A DNA stretch of 36,260 nucleotides, taken from positions 1-36,260 of the forward strand of contig CAMYPM010000017.1 of assembly GCA_947290775.1 (NCBI GenBank). The letters run 5' to 3'. Origin of the DNA: an uncultured Bacteroidales bacterium (GTDB lineage Bacteria > Bacteroidota > Bacteroidia > Bacteroidales > Porphyromonadaceae). Position 1 is the first letter of the stretch; every line of letters starts with the position of its first letter. The position numbers and the translations under genes were made by a program. The notes beneath the pieces were generated by a model. The model saw nothing but the letters and a program-made list of their open reading frames with translations, had not been told where the DNA came from and did not search any database. Shown piece by piece: positions 1 to 7,960 of this stretch.

Positions 1-96
1 GGCACCCATAAGAAAAGCGGATACGGCTTCGGCTGCATCCGCTTTTTCTATTTTAAATTCTGAACGGTTTCGTCTAACCGTTTGATGAATAAACAT
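1..96 (-). CDS. Possible 5' end of a gene running off the left edge
   Basis: An ATG at 96 (minus strand) opens a frame of 32 codons that stays open to the window edge; it begins MFIHQTVRRN. A TATCTTTG box lies about 90 nt upstream at 192-199. The frame runs through the hairpin at 13-46, so either the hairpin is coincidental inside a coding region or the frame is chance. The fragment is too short to identify. Confidence 0.25.
   Translation of the reverse strand, partial: MFIHQTVRRNRSEFKIEKADAAEAVSAFLMGA
13..46. terminator. Hairpin with TTCG loop and T-tract
   Basis: AAAAGCGGAT at 13-22 pairs perfectly with ATCCGCTTTT at 37-46, closed by a short inner helix and a TTCG tetraloop, with T residues running to 47. 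It is nearly symmetrical and could end transcription in either direction. It overlaps the possible partial coding frame on the minus strand. Confidence 0.5.
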
Positions 97-191
97 TTAA
101 CGGAGTATCTGAAAAGTAATGGTAACGACTAGGAAACCGTGCGATTTTCAGCGTTTTGCGGTGTTTTACTATCAAATAACTCTTTCAGGTG

Positions 192-199
192 CAAAGATA
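192..199 (-). promoter_or_regulatory. Candidate -7 box, leftward
   Basis: The minus strand reads TATCTTTG, a perfect match to the Bacteroidetes -7 consensus TAnnTTTG. It points at the partial frame that leaves the window at position 1. No convincing -33 TTG was found at the usual spacing. Confidence 0.35.
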
Positions 200-377
200 C
201 GACAAATCTTTGATATAGTATCCAATACAAACAGTATTCGCCATTTTTTGCCTTTCGATATATACCTATTTGCTTATGCCGTTATTTTTTGCAGATTTGG
301 ATAAAAAAGGAAAGGCAAAATTCAGGAAGCATTGAAATTCTTTACTTTAGTTAGTGCAAAAATCGAATAATTTATTG

Positions 378-385
378 TAACTTTG
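378..385 (+). promoter_or_regulatory. Promoter -7 box of the mef gene
   Basis: TAACTTTG matches the Bacteroidetes TAnnTTTG box and lies upstream of mef on the same strand. Transcription would begin near 392, leaving a 5' leader of about 270 nt before the chosen mef start. That leader holds a small open frame and two long inverted repeats. Confidence 0.6.
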
Positions 386-455
386 CAGCGGATTCGGTGT
401 GCATATAATACCATCCCAATTAAGATAAGTCGCAACATATATAGTGGTTTTCAAT

Positions 456-527
456 ATGATTATGAACAATTGTACAATATTAACAGGTAAAAACACCGTT
501 AATATTGCATATCATAAACCTTGGTAA
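456..527 (+). CDS. Candidate 23-codon leader peptide of mef
   Basis: A short frame ATG...TAA encodes 23 residues starting MIMNNCTIL. It lies in the mef leader and runs straight through the first inverted repeat (475-507), as expected for a leader peptide whose translation changes RNA folding. Macrolide resistance genes such as erm and mef(A) are known to use ribosome stalling on leader peptides. No strong Shine-Dalgarno sequence precedes it, which is common in this phylum. The function is an inference from position only. Confidence 0.4.
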   Translation: MIMNNCTILTGKNTVNIAYHKPW

Positions 528-566
528 TTTTTCCACATTCAAATCTAATTAATTCGATTTGAATGT
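475..566 (+). promoter_or_regulatory. Two-hairpin leader of mef (attenuator candidate)
   Basis: First stem: CAATATTAAC at 475-484 pairs with GTTAATATTG at 498-507, and a further GGT/ACC pairing continues across one bulged base. Second stem: ACATTCAAATC at 535-545 pairs perfectly with GATTTGAATGT at 556-566 around a 10-nt loop. The second stem is not followed by a T-run, so an ordinary intrinsic terminator is unlikely; translational attenuation or RNA stability control fits better. Confidence 0.5.
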
Positions 567-664
567 CATTGTCTTTGTAATCCGGCATGCTATTTCAGGC
601 TTGTCGAGAGATTTTTTGTGCTATAAAATCAAGAAACATTCAAAAGATAAAAGGAAAAATTCAA

Positions 665-1891
665 ATGGAAAAAATCAGAAATTGGAAACAAGATTTCTAT
701 ACAATATGGGCGGGGCAAGCTGTGTCCCTGATAACAAGTGGGGTTCTTCAAATGGCCATCATCTGGCATCTGACAAATACAACAGGGTCTGCGATGGTGT
801 TGTCAATGGCGACCTTGGTTGGGTTTCTACCTCAAGCGGTTTTAGGTTCTGCAATCGGAGTACTTGTTGACCGCTGGAACCGGAAAATGGTCATGATTGG
901 TGCAGATGTCATCATAGCTTGTGCTGGACTGGTACTTACCGTAATTTCCCTGTCAGCGGAACTACCTGTATGGATAGTAATGCTCATCCTCTTCATTAGA
1001 AGCGTTGGCACTGCATTCCATTCCCCTGCGTTAAGTGCGGTAACACCTCTTTTAGTGCCTGAAGAACAGTTAGTCAAATGTGCCGGCTACACCCAGTCCA
1101 TCCAATCGGCAAGTTTCATCCTAAGTCCGGCAATTGCCGCTTTTCTCTATGCAAAATGGGGGTTGAATTCTGCGGTTGCCCTTGACGTATTCGGAGCAAT
1201 AATTGCCTGTATCACTGTTGCAATGGTTCACATCCCAAAACAACCGATTGAAGCGCTGCAGCAAGAAAACTTTTTCACCGAACTGCGCATTGGCTATAAC
1301 GCAATACGACAAAATAAAGCTCTTTTCACATTGCTTTGGATAGGAGCAATCAATATGTTCATTTATATGCCAATCAATGCGCTATTTCCGCTGATGAGTA
1401 TGAATTATTTCGAGGGAAGTACCTTGCATGCTTCCGTGGTGGAAATTGTTTTTGCAGTTGGTATGTTGTTGGGCGGACTTCTATTGGGCGCATGGGGAGG
1501 TTTCAAAAAGCGCATGGCAAATATCATCGGCTCTATCTTTCTTATGGGAGTGTCATTGACTGTTTCCGGCTTGCTACCAACCAATGGTTTTATGATATTT
1601 GCGATATGTTGTACGTTGATGGGCTTTTCTGCCCCATTCTATAATGGAGTACAGACCGCGCTATTTCAAGAACAGATACAACCCGAGTATTTAGGGCGTG
1701 TTTTCGGACTTCTTGGCAGCATCATGTCGTTTGCCATGCCGCTTGGGTTGGTAGTGTCGGGTGCATTTGCAGACCAAATCGGGGTAAACCGTTGGTTTTT
1801 GTTCTCAGGTATGGCTATTCTGCTTCTCGCTATAATAGCCTTATGTCTTCCACAACTTAGAAAGGTCGACAATCAAAAACAAAAATCATGA
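665..1891 (+). CDS. mef(En2): Mef-type macrolide efflux MFS transporter
   Basis: A 408-residue major facilitator with about 12 hydrophobic segments, expected in the inner membrane and to export macrolides using the proton gradient. The N-terminus MEKIRNWKQDF resembles the Mef family start, and the MFS loop motif GVLVDRWNRK is at residues 65-74. I chose the ATG at 665, not the upstream in-frame ATG at 587, because it has AAAGG about 10 nt upstream and matches the family N-terminus. It is the only obvious cargo gene of the NBU2-like element and reads opposite to the backbone genes. Whether it confers resistance cannot be told from sequence; the NBU2 copy was reported as not clearly functional. 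The allele name is my recognition, not a search result. Confidence 0.85.
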   Translation: MEKIRNWKQDFYTIWAGQAVSLITSGVLQMAIIWHLTNTTGSAMVLSMATLVGFLPQAVLGSAIGVLVDRWNRKMVMIGADVIIACAGLVLTVISLSAELPVWIVMLILFIRSVGTAFHSPALSAVTPLLVPEEQLVKCAGYTQSIQSASFILSPAIAAFLYAKWGLNSAVALDVFGAIIACITVAMVHIPKQPIEALQQENFFTELRIGYNAIRQNKALFTLLWIGAINMFIYMPINALFPLMSMNYFEGSTLHASVVEIVFAVGMLLGGLLLGAWGGFKKRMANIIGSIFLMGVSLTVSGLLPTNGFMIFAICCTLMGFSAPFYNGVQTALFQEQIQPEYLGRVFGLLGSIMSFAMPLGLVVSGAFADQIGVNRWFLFSGMAILLLAIIALCLPQLRKVDNQKQKS

Positions 1892-1920
1892 TTTATGAAA
1901 CGTAACTAAATCTAAACAGC

Positions 1921-1962
1921 AATAAGCCTCTGATAGGGAAATACGATTATCGGAGGCTTATT
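1921..1962. terminator. Bidirectional terminator between mef and mob
   Basis: AATAAGCCTC pairs perfectly with GAGGCTTATT, and the helix continues with GATA/TATC after one G-T wobble. It lies between the convergent mef (plus) and mob (minus) genes, where a shared terminator is expected. Confidence 0.75.
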
Positions 1963-1980
1963 GCAATCTGTTTTAACTAC

Positions 1981-3348
1981 TTATGTAATTCCTCTACTTT
2001 TCCTTTGTGGTTGAATTGGCTGTCGTATGCTCTGCCGTAGCCTGTCGAACTGTTCCCTGAACCATTCGCCTATGGGCTGGCGGTTGATTACGAGTGTCAG
2101 TTTAGACTTGTCCGCAGGGTCTTTCACCACTTGAAAGCCTGCTCTTTCTGTCGTAAAACTCCGATTATGTTCCTCCGAATAAAGTTTGCCCTCGTATATC
2201 AAAGGCTTACCATAAGTCAATGTCGTGGTCTGCCTTTCATTGAACCCGACAAGGCGGCACAGGCTCTCTATTCTCATAATTTCCTTTGCCATAGGAAACC
2301 ATGCACACAGCTTTTCGATAATGCGTTTCAAACCTGATACTTCATCTTTGTGTCTGACACTTTTTTCCGCCATCTCCTTACGGTGATTCTGCTGTATTTC
2401 CAACAACTGGCGGTTGTGCTCGGTTTGCATCGTGTGTATGCGGTTTTGCAGTATCTCAATGGTTTCCTCATGGGTGGCAACTTCCCGATACAGGGCGGTG
2501 TTCTCCCTTTCCAAAGTCTTGACCTTGTTGCTCCCGAAAAGAGAACCGACACTTTCAGCTATGTTGGTCGCTGCGGTGGTGGCTGCACCTTTCAGTTTCT
2601 CGGTCTGTACCTCTTTCTTGGCTTGTCTGAGTTCCTGTTCGGTTTCGGTTTTCTGCTCCTGTAACCGCTTGTTTTCTGCATCAAGGGCAGCGTTCTTTTT
2701 CTGTATGTCCCGATAATACTGTGTCGTGGTGGTGTGCCGTGCTTCGGAACCTCGCACACCTCGCTGTAATCCGTATTTAGCCATAACCCTTGCATAATTG
2801 TCGTGGTACGCAATCAAGGTCTGACGGTTGAACAGGTCATCGGCACACAAACGGACGGTATTTGCTTTCTTGTGATACTTCCGTTTGCCGTCTTCCTGCT
2901 CTTTCTTGGCTTTGCGCCTTTCACCTGTCACGATGGGAACAATGGCTGCATGGATATGCGGTGTCTTCTCGTCCATGTGAAGATGGGCGGCAACCACGTT
3001 CTCCCTGCCGAATGTGGCTTGCAGCCATTGGATGCTGTCGCTGCACCATTCGTCAAGTCTTCCGTTTTCCTGTATGTCCATCATGTCCTCATGTGTTCCC
3101 GACAGAACCACTCGGACTACACGGACTTGGTCATGTGTAATCTTCCGCTTGATGCCTGCCGTGTTCAGCCTGTGGGCAATCGCTTCATCCCTGCCATGAA
3201 CGCCATCGGGGTATTCTATAAGTACCCTGTTCAGATGCGTTCTTGTCGGGTCTGCGTTTTTAGGTATGATTCTTCTCTCTATATGGTCGGATTGTACGGT
3301 GTCCGATGAACCTTTTGCTTTCTTTATGTCCAATGAAAAATATCCCAT
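1981..3348 (-). CDS. mob: MobV-family (Mob/Pre) relaxase
   Basis: A 455-residue relaxase that would nick one strand at oriT and pilot the element during transfer by a helper's mating apparatus. The diagnostic metal-binding HxDExTPHxH signature is at residues 124-133 (HMDEKTPHIH). The N-terminal 210 residues are the Mob_Pre catalytic domain. A long charged region at about 215-335 (many E, K, Q and R) looks like coiled coil, and a basic tail follows. The candidate oriT lies directly upstream (3416-3493), the usual arrangement for MobV elements. It corresponds by position to the NBU mobilization gene. Confidence 0.9.
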   Translation of the reverse strand: MGYFSLDIKKAKGSSDTVQSDHIERRIIPKNADPTRTHLNRVLIEYPDGVHGRDEAIAHRLNTAGIKRKITHDQVRVVRVVLSGTHEDMMDIQENGRLDEWCSDSIQWLQATFGRENVVAAHLHMDEKTPHIHAAIVPIVTGERRKAKKEQEDGKRKYHKKANTVRLCADDLFNRQTLIAYHDNYARVMAKYGLQRGVRGSEARHTTTTQYYRDIQKKNAALDAENKRLQEQKTETEQELRQAKKEVQTEKLKGAATTAATNIAESVGSLFGSNKVKTLERENTALYREVATHEETIEILQNRIHTMQTEHNRQLLEIQQNHRKEMAEKSVRHKDEVSGLKRIIEKLCAWFPMAKEIMRIESLCRLVGFNERQTTTLTYGKPLIYEGKLYSEEHNRSFTTERAGFQVVKDPADKSKLTLVINRQPIGEWFREQFDRLRQSIRQPIQPQRKSRGIT

Positions 3349-3415
3349 GTAGTTTGATTTTTACGGTTATTGTTATGAGTGTATTCTCTGCCTGTGGCAT
3401 TGGCTCTCAGGGTTT

Positions 3416-3493
3416 CCAAAGGGATTTCCCTTTGGCTCGATAGGGAGTTTTTAGCATTACCGTGTAATGCGTGAAGAAAACGCCCTATTGAGC
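3416..3493. other. Candidate oriT: nested inverted repeats
   Basis: Three inverted repeats sit in the 193-bp gap upstream of the relaxase gene: CCAAAGGGA tt TCCCTTTGG (3416-3435, perfect); GCTCGATAGGG at 3435-3445 with CCCTATTGAGC at 3483-3493 (one mismatch); and, nested inside, GCATTAC cgt GTAATGC (3454-3470, perfect). MobV relaxases nick beside such short inverted repeats close to their own gene. The nick position cannot be assigned from sequence alone. Confidence 0.55.
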
Positions 3494-3541
3494 TATGGTA
3501 TTTCTGTCTAAATACCCTTGGGAAAGCGAACCTGTTCCCCT

Positions 3542-4510
3542 CTATATTTTCAGCCCTTTCTTTTTCGGTGGCTGCATCATCCGCCTTGCGGATTGTACTT
3601 GCTTCTCCTCCTTTATCGGCTCTGTCGATTGGGACAAGAGTTTTTTGCACAGGTACTCGTTCAAGTCATTATACCCTGCATAGTGAACCGACATATCCTG
3701 CAAGCGGTCACCCAACATCCGTTGCAGGTTGGCGTATGCGTTCCGTCCTGCTGTGTCATTGTCAAGGAAACAGCCGATTCGGGTATAGGTTGCCAATATG
3801 CTTTCCGCTTTCGAGAGGTTGGAAACGGAGTTGAGAATGACGTAATCCTGTGCATTCAATCGTGGGTGTTGCGGATTGTTCTTTACTCGGATGGTCAGGA
3901 ACGAGAGATAATCCATGAAGCCCTCGAAAAGATAACAGACGGTTCGTGGCTCTTTTTGCTGTCGGATATGGGTGATGTCCTTCGGGGCGACACATCCCTT
4001 GAAGTATCTATTACGCACTTCATACCCTCTTGCCATATTCGGGAAGCCGATGGCGAAATAGGGTTTGTCGGCATTCTCAAACCGCAGTTCCTTACACTCC
4101 CTTTTGGCGAGTTCAATGTCTATCCCCCTTTCTTGCAGATAGGCAATGAGCGCAGGTGATGACAGCTCGCCAACTCTTAATACCCGATAAGTGCGGTTGT
4201 CGGATTGCTGCTTGCCAAAAGAAAACGATGCAGGGCGGATGTATGGTGTCCGTTCCTCTATGCGCTTCAACAGGCAGGTTACATCTTCCGTATGGTAGAG
4301 TTCCGCTGCCAATGCGATGATGTTACCGCCCTTGCCAAGTCCAAAATCGTACCATTTGTTGAGTTCTGTGTTTACCTTGAAAGATGCGTCCGTTTCCTCT
4401 CTCAGCGGTGATTTGTACCAAAAGCTGCTGCCCTGTTGCTTGACGGGCGTGTAACCCAAACTTTGCAGATAGTCTGCGATTCTGATTTGTTTAACTTCTT
4501 GTATGTTCAT
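3542..4510 (-). CDS. Toprim/DnaG-like primase of the element
   Basis: A 322-residue primase-like protein that would lay down RNA primers for replicating the excised or transferred element. Residues 1-75 look like the CHC2 zinc-ribbon region of DnaG by pattern (SPLREETDASFKV, then WYDFGLGKGGN) but carry none of the expected zinc cysteines. The Toprim core is intact: E196 in LFEGFMD with D200, and D250/D252 in FLDNDTAGRN. The C-terminus is basic. It follows the helicase gene in the same direction after a 254-bp gap holding a phased repeat array. Position and type match the prm gene of NBU elements. Confidence 0.8.
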   Translation of the reverse strand: MNIQEVKQIRIADYLQSLGYTPVKQQGSSFWYKSPLREETDASFKVNTELNKWYDFGLGKGGNIIALAAELYHTEDVTCLLKRIEERTPYIRPASFSFGKQQSDNRTYRVLRVGELSSPALIAYLQERGIDIELAKRECKELRFENADKPYFAIGFPNMARGYEVRNRYFKGCVAPKDITHIRQQKEPRTVCYLFEGFMDYLSFLTIRVKNNPQHPRLNAQDYVILNSVSNLSKAESILATYTRIGCFLDNDTAGRNAYANLQRMLGDRLQDMSVHYAGYNDLNEYLCKKLLSQSTEPIKEEKQVQSARRMMQPPKKKGLKI

Positions 4511-4596
4511 GATATTCTATAGATTTGATGATGATTGTAAAAACGTTGATTTGTTGAATGGCTTATATAACACATTTATTTACAGAAAGATATTTG

Positions 4597-4696
4597 CTCA
4601 ACATCTTCTCAACAAACCACTCGCCAAAAGAGAAATCAACAATCGGGTGCTGTTCCTCTCTCAACTTCTCTTTTCGATTGTTGAGATTTTGTTGAG
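4597..4696. repeat. Phased, mirrored CTCAACA repeats (iteron-like)
   Basis: CTCAACA occurs at 4597-4603 and 4608-4614, exactly 11 bp apart. The reverse complement TGTTGAG occurs at 4679-4685 and 4690-4696, again 11 bp apart. Between them are partial copies (ATCAACA 4635-4641, CTCAACT 4660-4666), and weaker ones lie outside (TGTTGAA 4552-4558). One copy per helical turn and mirror symmetry suggest a binding site for a replication or recombination protein. It separates the helicase and primase genes, so a replication origin is a reasonable guess. Confidence 0.6.
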
Positions 4697-4764
4697 AGTG
4701 TATATTGTTTATTGTCAGCATAGTTATATCCTTATTCATCAATTCAACAAAAAAAAGAATGATA

Positions 4765-6006
4765 TTACAGGGATTCAAGTTGTTCCCTCGTGACAGAATA
4801 GAAACGACCGACCCGTTTTACAGGCTCATACCGACACTCCCGATTGTAGTTGAATTGGTAGGTGGTATAGGTCAGTCCGTTGGGTGCAGGCGTAAGTTTC
4901 CAACACTCCTGCAACACCTTTCGGACTTGGTGCTTCTCCACTTTTACCTGCGAGTGTACCAGCAACAGAAGAATGTCGTTGTAGCAGAACGAGAATGTGT
5001 CCGTGCCGACACTATCCATGATGTCAAGTATCAGCTCGTGCATCTCTATCTCCAGTCGGTTACGGTTGCTGCGGATTATCTTCTGCAAGGCTTCGGTATG
5101 CAACAGCGATGGAGCAAACCACATACGGCTTTCCTTTTCGGTGGATAGTGTTCTGTGTTGCAGGAAATGAAGAAAGGCGGGTATCTCCGCTTTCAGCTTT
5201 TGCAGGAAGTCGGTATCATCAGACTGCAAGCGGTCTATCTTGCGTACCCAATAGCGTGTTTCCCCTGCATCAATGATTACAGGCAAGTACTCGTTGTTGG
5301 AGCATAGCACGAACTTGGCGAAAAACGCTATCTCGTCACGGTCTTTGCCTTTGGCTTCCACCTTGTAGGAAAGTGTGGTGCTTAGGTTCTTCAACCGCTC
5401 GCTGTCCTCCCTACGGTTGAGCAGCACCTCGTCCACCACGATAAGCAGTTTGCCGGCCCAGTCGGAATTGAATTGGCTACGGAAATCCTCGTTGGTGTTA
5501 AAGGTTACATTGTTCTGAAATAGGAGTTTTAGAAAATTCAGAAATGTGCTTTTGCCTGTGTTGCGTTCCTCTGATACCAACAGCAGGATAGGCAGCTTTT
5601 GAATGGGGTACAAGTAGAGCAGTTGTAGGTAGTCCATGCCCAACTCGTATTGCTCCCCGAAGATGTGACCTACCAAAGATTGGATATGCGAGAAATCGCC
5701 CTCTTTAGGTTGGTGGTCTATCGGTTCATAGAGGTTAAGGAACTTGCCGACCACGGGATGGTAGCCGATGTGTTCGGGTACGGTGCAGAAGCCGTCATAC
5801 TTGGGAACGCTGCCGATGTAGTCCTTGCCGTAGTCTTGGCGCAGGGTTTCGTTGTTCCATGCTATGCGTTTCCTTACATACCCTCCGTTCAGTTTGGGCT
5901 GCTCCACAATCTTGTAAAGCGTAGTCCCCACTCGGATGAATTCCTCCTTTGCCATGCCACCATCCGATGGCGGTCTGTGGCTGTCTTGTTGTTTGTTAGC
6001 TGACAT
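4765..6006 (-). CDS. SF3-like replicative helicase
   Basis: A 413-residue ATPase resembling the primase-associated helicases of Bacteroidetes mobile elements (DUF5906/VirE-associated group). Walker A is SEERNTGKST at residues 145-154, Walker B is LLIVVDEV ending near residue 194, and FVLCSNN is a sensor-like motif further on. The C-terminal third resembles a winged-helix region. It should act with the primase gene that follows to replicate the element. I chose the ATG at 6006 over a TTG two codons upstream. A TACTTTTG promoter box lies 36 nt upstream. No polymerase or primase domain is fused to it here. Confidence 0.75.
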   Translation of the reverse strand: MSANKQQDSHRPPSDGGMAKEEFIRVGTTLYKIVEQPKLNGGYVRKRIAWNNETLRQDYGKDYIGSVPKYDGFCTVPEHIGYHPVVGKFLNLYEPIDHQPKEGDFSHIQSLVGHIFGEQYELGMDYLQLLYLYPIQKLPILLLVSEERNTGKSTFLNFLKLLFQNNVTFNTNEDFRSQFNSDWAGKLLIVVDEVLLNRREDSERLKNLSTTLSYKVEAKGKDRDEIAFFAKFVLCSNNEYLPVIIDAGETRYWVRKIDRLQSDDTDFLQKLKAEIPAFLHFLQHRTLSTEKESRMWFAPSLLHTEALQKIIRSNRNRLEIEMHELILDIMDSVGTDTFSFCYNDILLLLVHSQVKVEKHQVRKVLQECWKLTPAPNGLTYTTYQFNYNRECRYEPVKRVGRFYSVTREQLESL

Positions 6007-6041
6007 AATCAAATGGTTTTAAGTTTGAAAAATACCAGCTA

Positions 6042-6049
6042 CAAAAGTA
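6042..6049 (-). promoter_or_regulatory. Promoter -7 box of the helicase gene
   Basis: The minus strand reads TACTTTTG, matching TAnnTTTG. Transcription would start about 30 nt upstream of the helicase ATG. No TTG was found at the ideal 19-21 bp spacing, so the -33 element is weak or absent. Confidence 0.5.
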
Positions 6050-6316
6050 TAAGCATTTATCGGATAAGTTGTTACGCAAAACGCGGCAGAACGGTGACAA
6101 ATAGCCCCCGAAGAAAAAACTTTCAATGGTTTGGAACGGAAGTCGGGCAGGACAGACGAAAAAACTCCCAAAAAACGAATGTGGGGATTACGCTTTTCGG
6201 GAGAAAAAATTGGAGTTCCTGTTGATATGTCGGTCAGATTATATGCTGACACGCTGGCTTGATTACTCTATTCGTGACTGAATGAATGGATTCCGTCAGT
6301 CGTGCAACCAATTCAG
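6050..6316. other. Non-coding gap between helicase and small DNA-binding gene
   Basis: No convincing gene is present. There is an imperfect inverted repeat near 6165-6210 (CTCCCAAAAAACG against CTTTTCGGGAG), which could end transcription coming from the integrase side. Nothing else was recognised. Confidence 0.4.
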
Positions 6317-6706
6317 CTACGAGAAGTATTCGGCTTTGGCTATGCCGTTGGTGTTCAGCGAAAAGAAGATGCTTGTTTTCTCTTTTCGCAAGTACAGTCT
6401 TTCAAGAACGGCATTGCGCACCTGCTTCGCACTGTATGTGCCGATACGGAACGCAAGGGCGATTATCGTTTCAAGGCTGTAAACCTCCATGCTGCACTTG
6501 TCGGACAGTCGGATGGTATGCCTTATCTCACACTCATTCAGAATGCCGTTCTTGCAGAGTGTCTTTATCCCTGCCCTGATAGTCGGGGCGGTTACATTGA
6601 ACAACTCGCAAAGCTCCCACTCACTCATGGCGGTTGCCTGTATATCTTTCGGCATAACTACATTGCCGAACTCGTTCATTGTTATGATGTTTCTTTCCTC
6701 TTTCAT
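6317..6706 (-). CDS. Small helix-turn-helix protein beside the integrase
   Basis: A 129-residue protein located 18 bp downstream of the integrase gene in the same direction, probably co-transcribed. Residues around 27-55 (SEWELCELFNVTAPTIRAGI) have the spacing of a helix-turn-helix, followed by a wing-like KNGILNE segment. NBU elements carry small genes at this place that are needed for excision, so a recombination directionality or regulatory role is plausible. No enzyme motif is visible. The family is not identified with certainty. Confidence 0.6.
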   Translation of the reverse strand: MKEERNIITMNEFGNVVMPKDIQATAMSEWELCELFNVTAPTIRAGIKTLCKNGILNECEIRHTIRLSDKCSMEVYSLETIIALAFRIGTYSAKQVRNAVLERLYLRKEKTSIFFSLNTNGIAKAEYFS

Positions 6707-6724
6707 TATCGTTTGATTTAAGGG

Positions 6725-7960
6725 TTACTGAATGGCATTGCAAATGTTCTTTTCCATATCCTCCAGTTTGTGCGACAATGTTTCCATATCCTGACTAATC
6801 TTTTGGGCTGTGATTTTTGCGTAAATTTGGGTCGTTTTTATGTTGGTATGTCCCAAAAGTCGGCTGACGGTTTCAATGGGTACTCCGTTGGATAACAGCA
6901 CAGTGGTCGCTGCCGAATGTCTTGCTACATGATAGGTCAAGTGGACTTTTATACCGCACAACTTGGCAATGGCTTTCAGCTTCTTGTTGCAAGTCGTGTT
7001 ACTCGGCATGGGGAATACTTTATTATCTCTTGTCATACCCCTGTACTTCTCTATTATCTTTCGGGGAACATCCAACAATCGGATATTGGATTCCGTGTTA
7101 GTTTTCTTTCTTCGGGTGATAATCCACAGATTTCCGTCAAAGAATGTTTGCAGGTTGTCTTCCGTAAGGTTCTTGACATCGGAATATGCCAAACCTGTAA
7201 AGGTGGAGAACAGAAATAAATCCCTGACAAGCTCGTGTGTCTTGTCGGGCATATCGGTGTTCATCATTGTGTGTATCTCCTCTCTCGTAATATACCCTCT
7301 GTCCACGCTTTCGGGAGAGTTGATGTACCCTGCAAAGGGATTGAACGGCAGACGACCGTCATTCCTCGCTATGGAAATAATGTGTTTCAGCACAATCATG
7401 TAGCCCCAAATGGTATTGGTGCGGCATTTTTTCTCAGTACGCAGGAAATACTCGAAGTCGTTGATGAACGAGAGGTTCAACTCTTTTAACGGAATATCTT
7501 CACGCTTGTAGGTATGGGGTAGGAACTCACGGATGTGCTTGCAGACGGTAACATAACGTCGGAATGTTCCTTTTGCCCTGCTGTGTCCCACTTTCTTGGC
7601 AAATTCGCTGTTGTGTTGTTCAAACAGTTTTAGCAAGGTTTCCTGTTTGATACCGATGCCGAGATAGGCATCTTTCAACTTGGCAGCAGTGACATAACCG
7701 TCCGTCTGCATCAACTCTTGATAACGGCGGTTTATCTCCACTCTGATTTTGTCAACGGCACGGTTGATTCTTTGCGCTTCGGCACTCTTACCCGAAGCAC
7801 GGTTGTTCTTCACGTCCCACAGGCGCAAGGGAACATCCATCTTGCAACTGAACTGCTTAATCTCTCCGTCCACCGTAATGCGACACATCAAAGGCAGGTT
7901 GCCGTTGGGTTTCTCACTGCCTTTCTTCACGTAGAACAATACCTTAAATGTACTTCTCAT
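6725..7960 (-). CDS. int: Tyrosine-recombinase integrase
   Basis: A 411-residue site-specific recombinase that would integrate and excise the element. The N-terminal part (about 1-200) holds an arm-binding domain and a SAM-like core-binding domain. The catalytic part shows HVARHS (box II H and R), LLGHTN (His) and the nucleophile Tyr in TTQIYAKI near the C-terminus. In box I the usual arginine of TGLR is replaced: the sequence is TGLAYSDV. This substitution is known in some Bacteroidetes integrases. The start at 7960 is preceded by a TAATTTTG promoter box within a flanking inverted repeat. It resembles IntN2 by context. Confidence 0.92.
   Translation of the reverse strand: MRSTFKVLFYVKKGSEKPNGNLPLMCRITVDGEIKQFSCKMDVPLRLWDVKNNRASGKSAEAQRINRAVDKIRVEINRRYQELMQTDGYVTAAKLKDAYLGIGIKQETLLKLFEQHNSEFAKKVGHSRAKGTFRRYVTVCKHIREFLPHTYKREDIPLKELNLSFINDFEYFLRTEKKCRTNTIWGYMIVLKHIISIARNDGRLPFNPFAGYINSPESVDRGYITREEIHTMMNTDMPDKTHELVRDLFLFSTFTGLAYSDVKNLTEDNLQTFFDGNLWIITRRKKTNTESNIRLLDVPRKIIEKYRGMTRDNKVFPMPSNTTCNKKLKAIAKLCGIKVHLTYHVARHSAATTVLLSNGVPIETVSRLLGHTNIKTTQIYAKITAQKISQDMETLSHKLEDMEKNICNAIQ

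Noticed and set aside
119..304. 61-codon plus-strand frame upstream of mef
   Set aside because: The translation looks like intergenic sequence, there is no promoter or ribosome binding site for it, and a promoter box in the opposite direction lies inside it.
2803..3309. Long plus-strand frame of 168 codons inside the relaxase gene
   Set aside because: It is the antisense of the MobV coding region, whose motifs are clear on the minus strand.
3518..4159. Long plus-strand frame of 213 codons inside the primase gene
   Set aside because: Antisense of the Toprim primase; no motif and no promoter.
6019..6252. 77-codon minus frame between helicase and small DNA-binding gene
   Set aside because: It overlaps the helicase promoter box, has no recognisable motif, and resembles intergenic DNA common in such elements.
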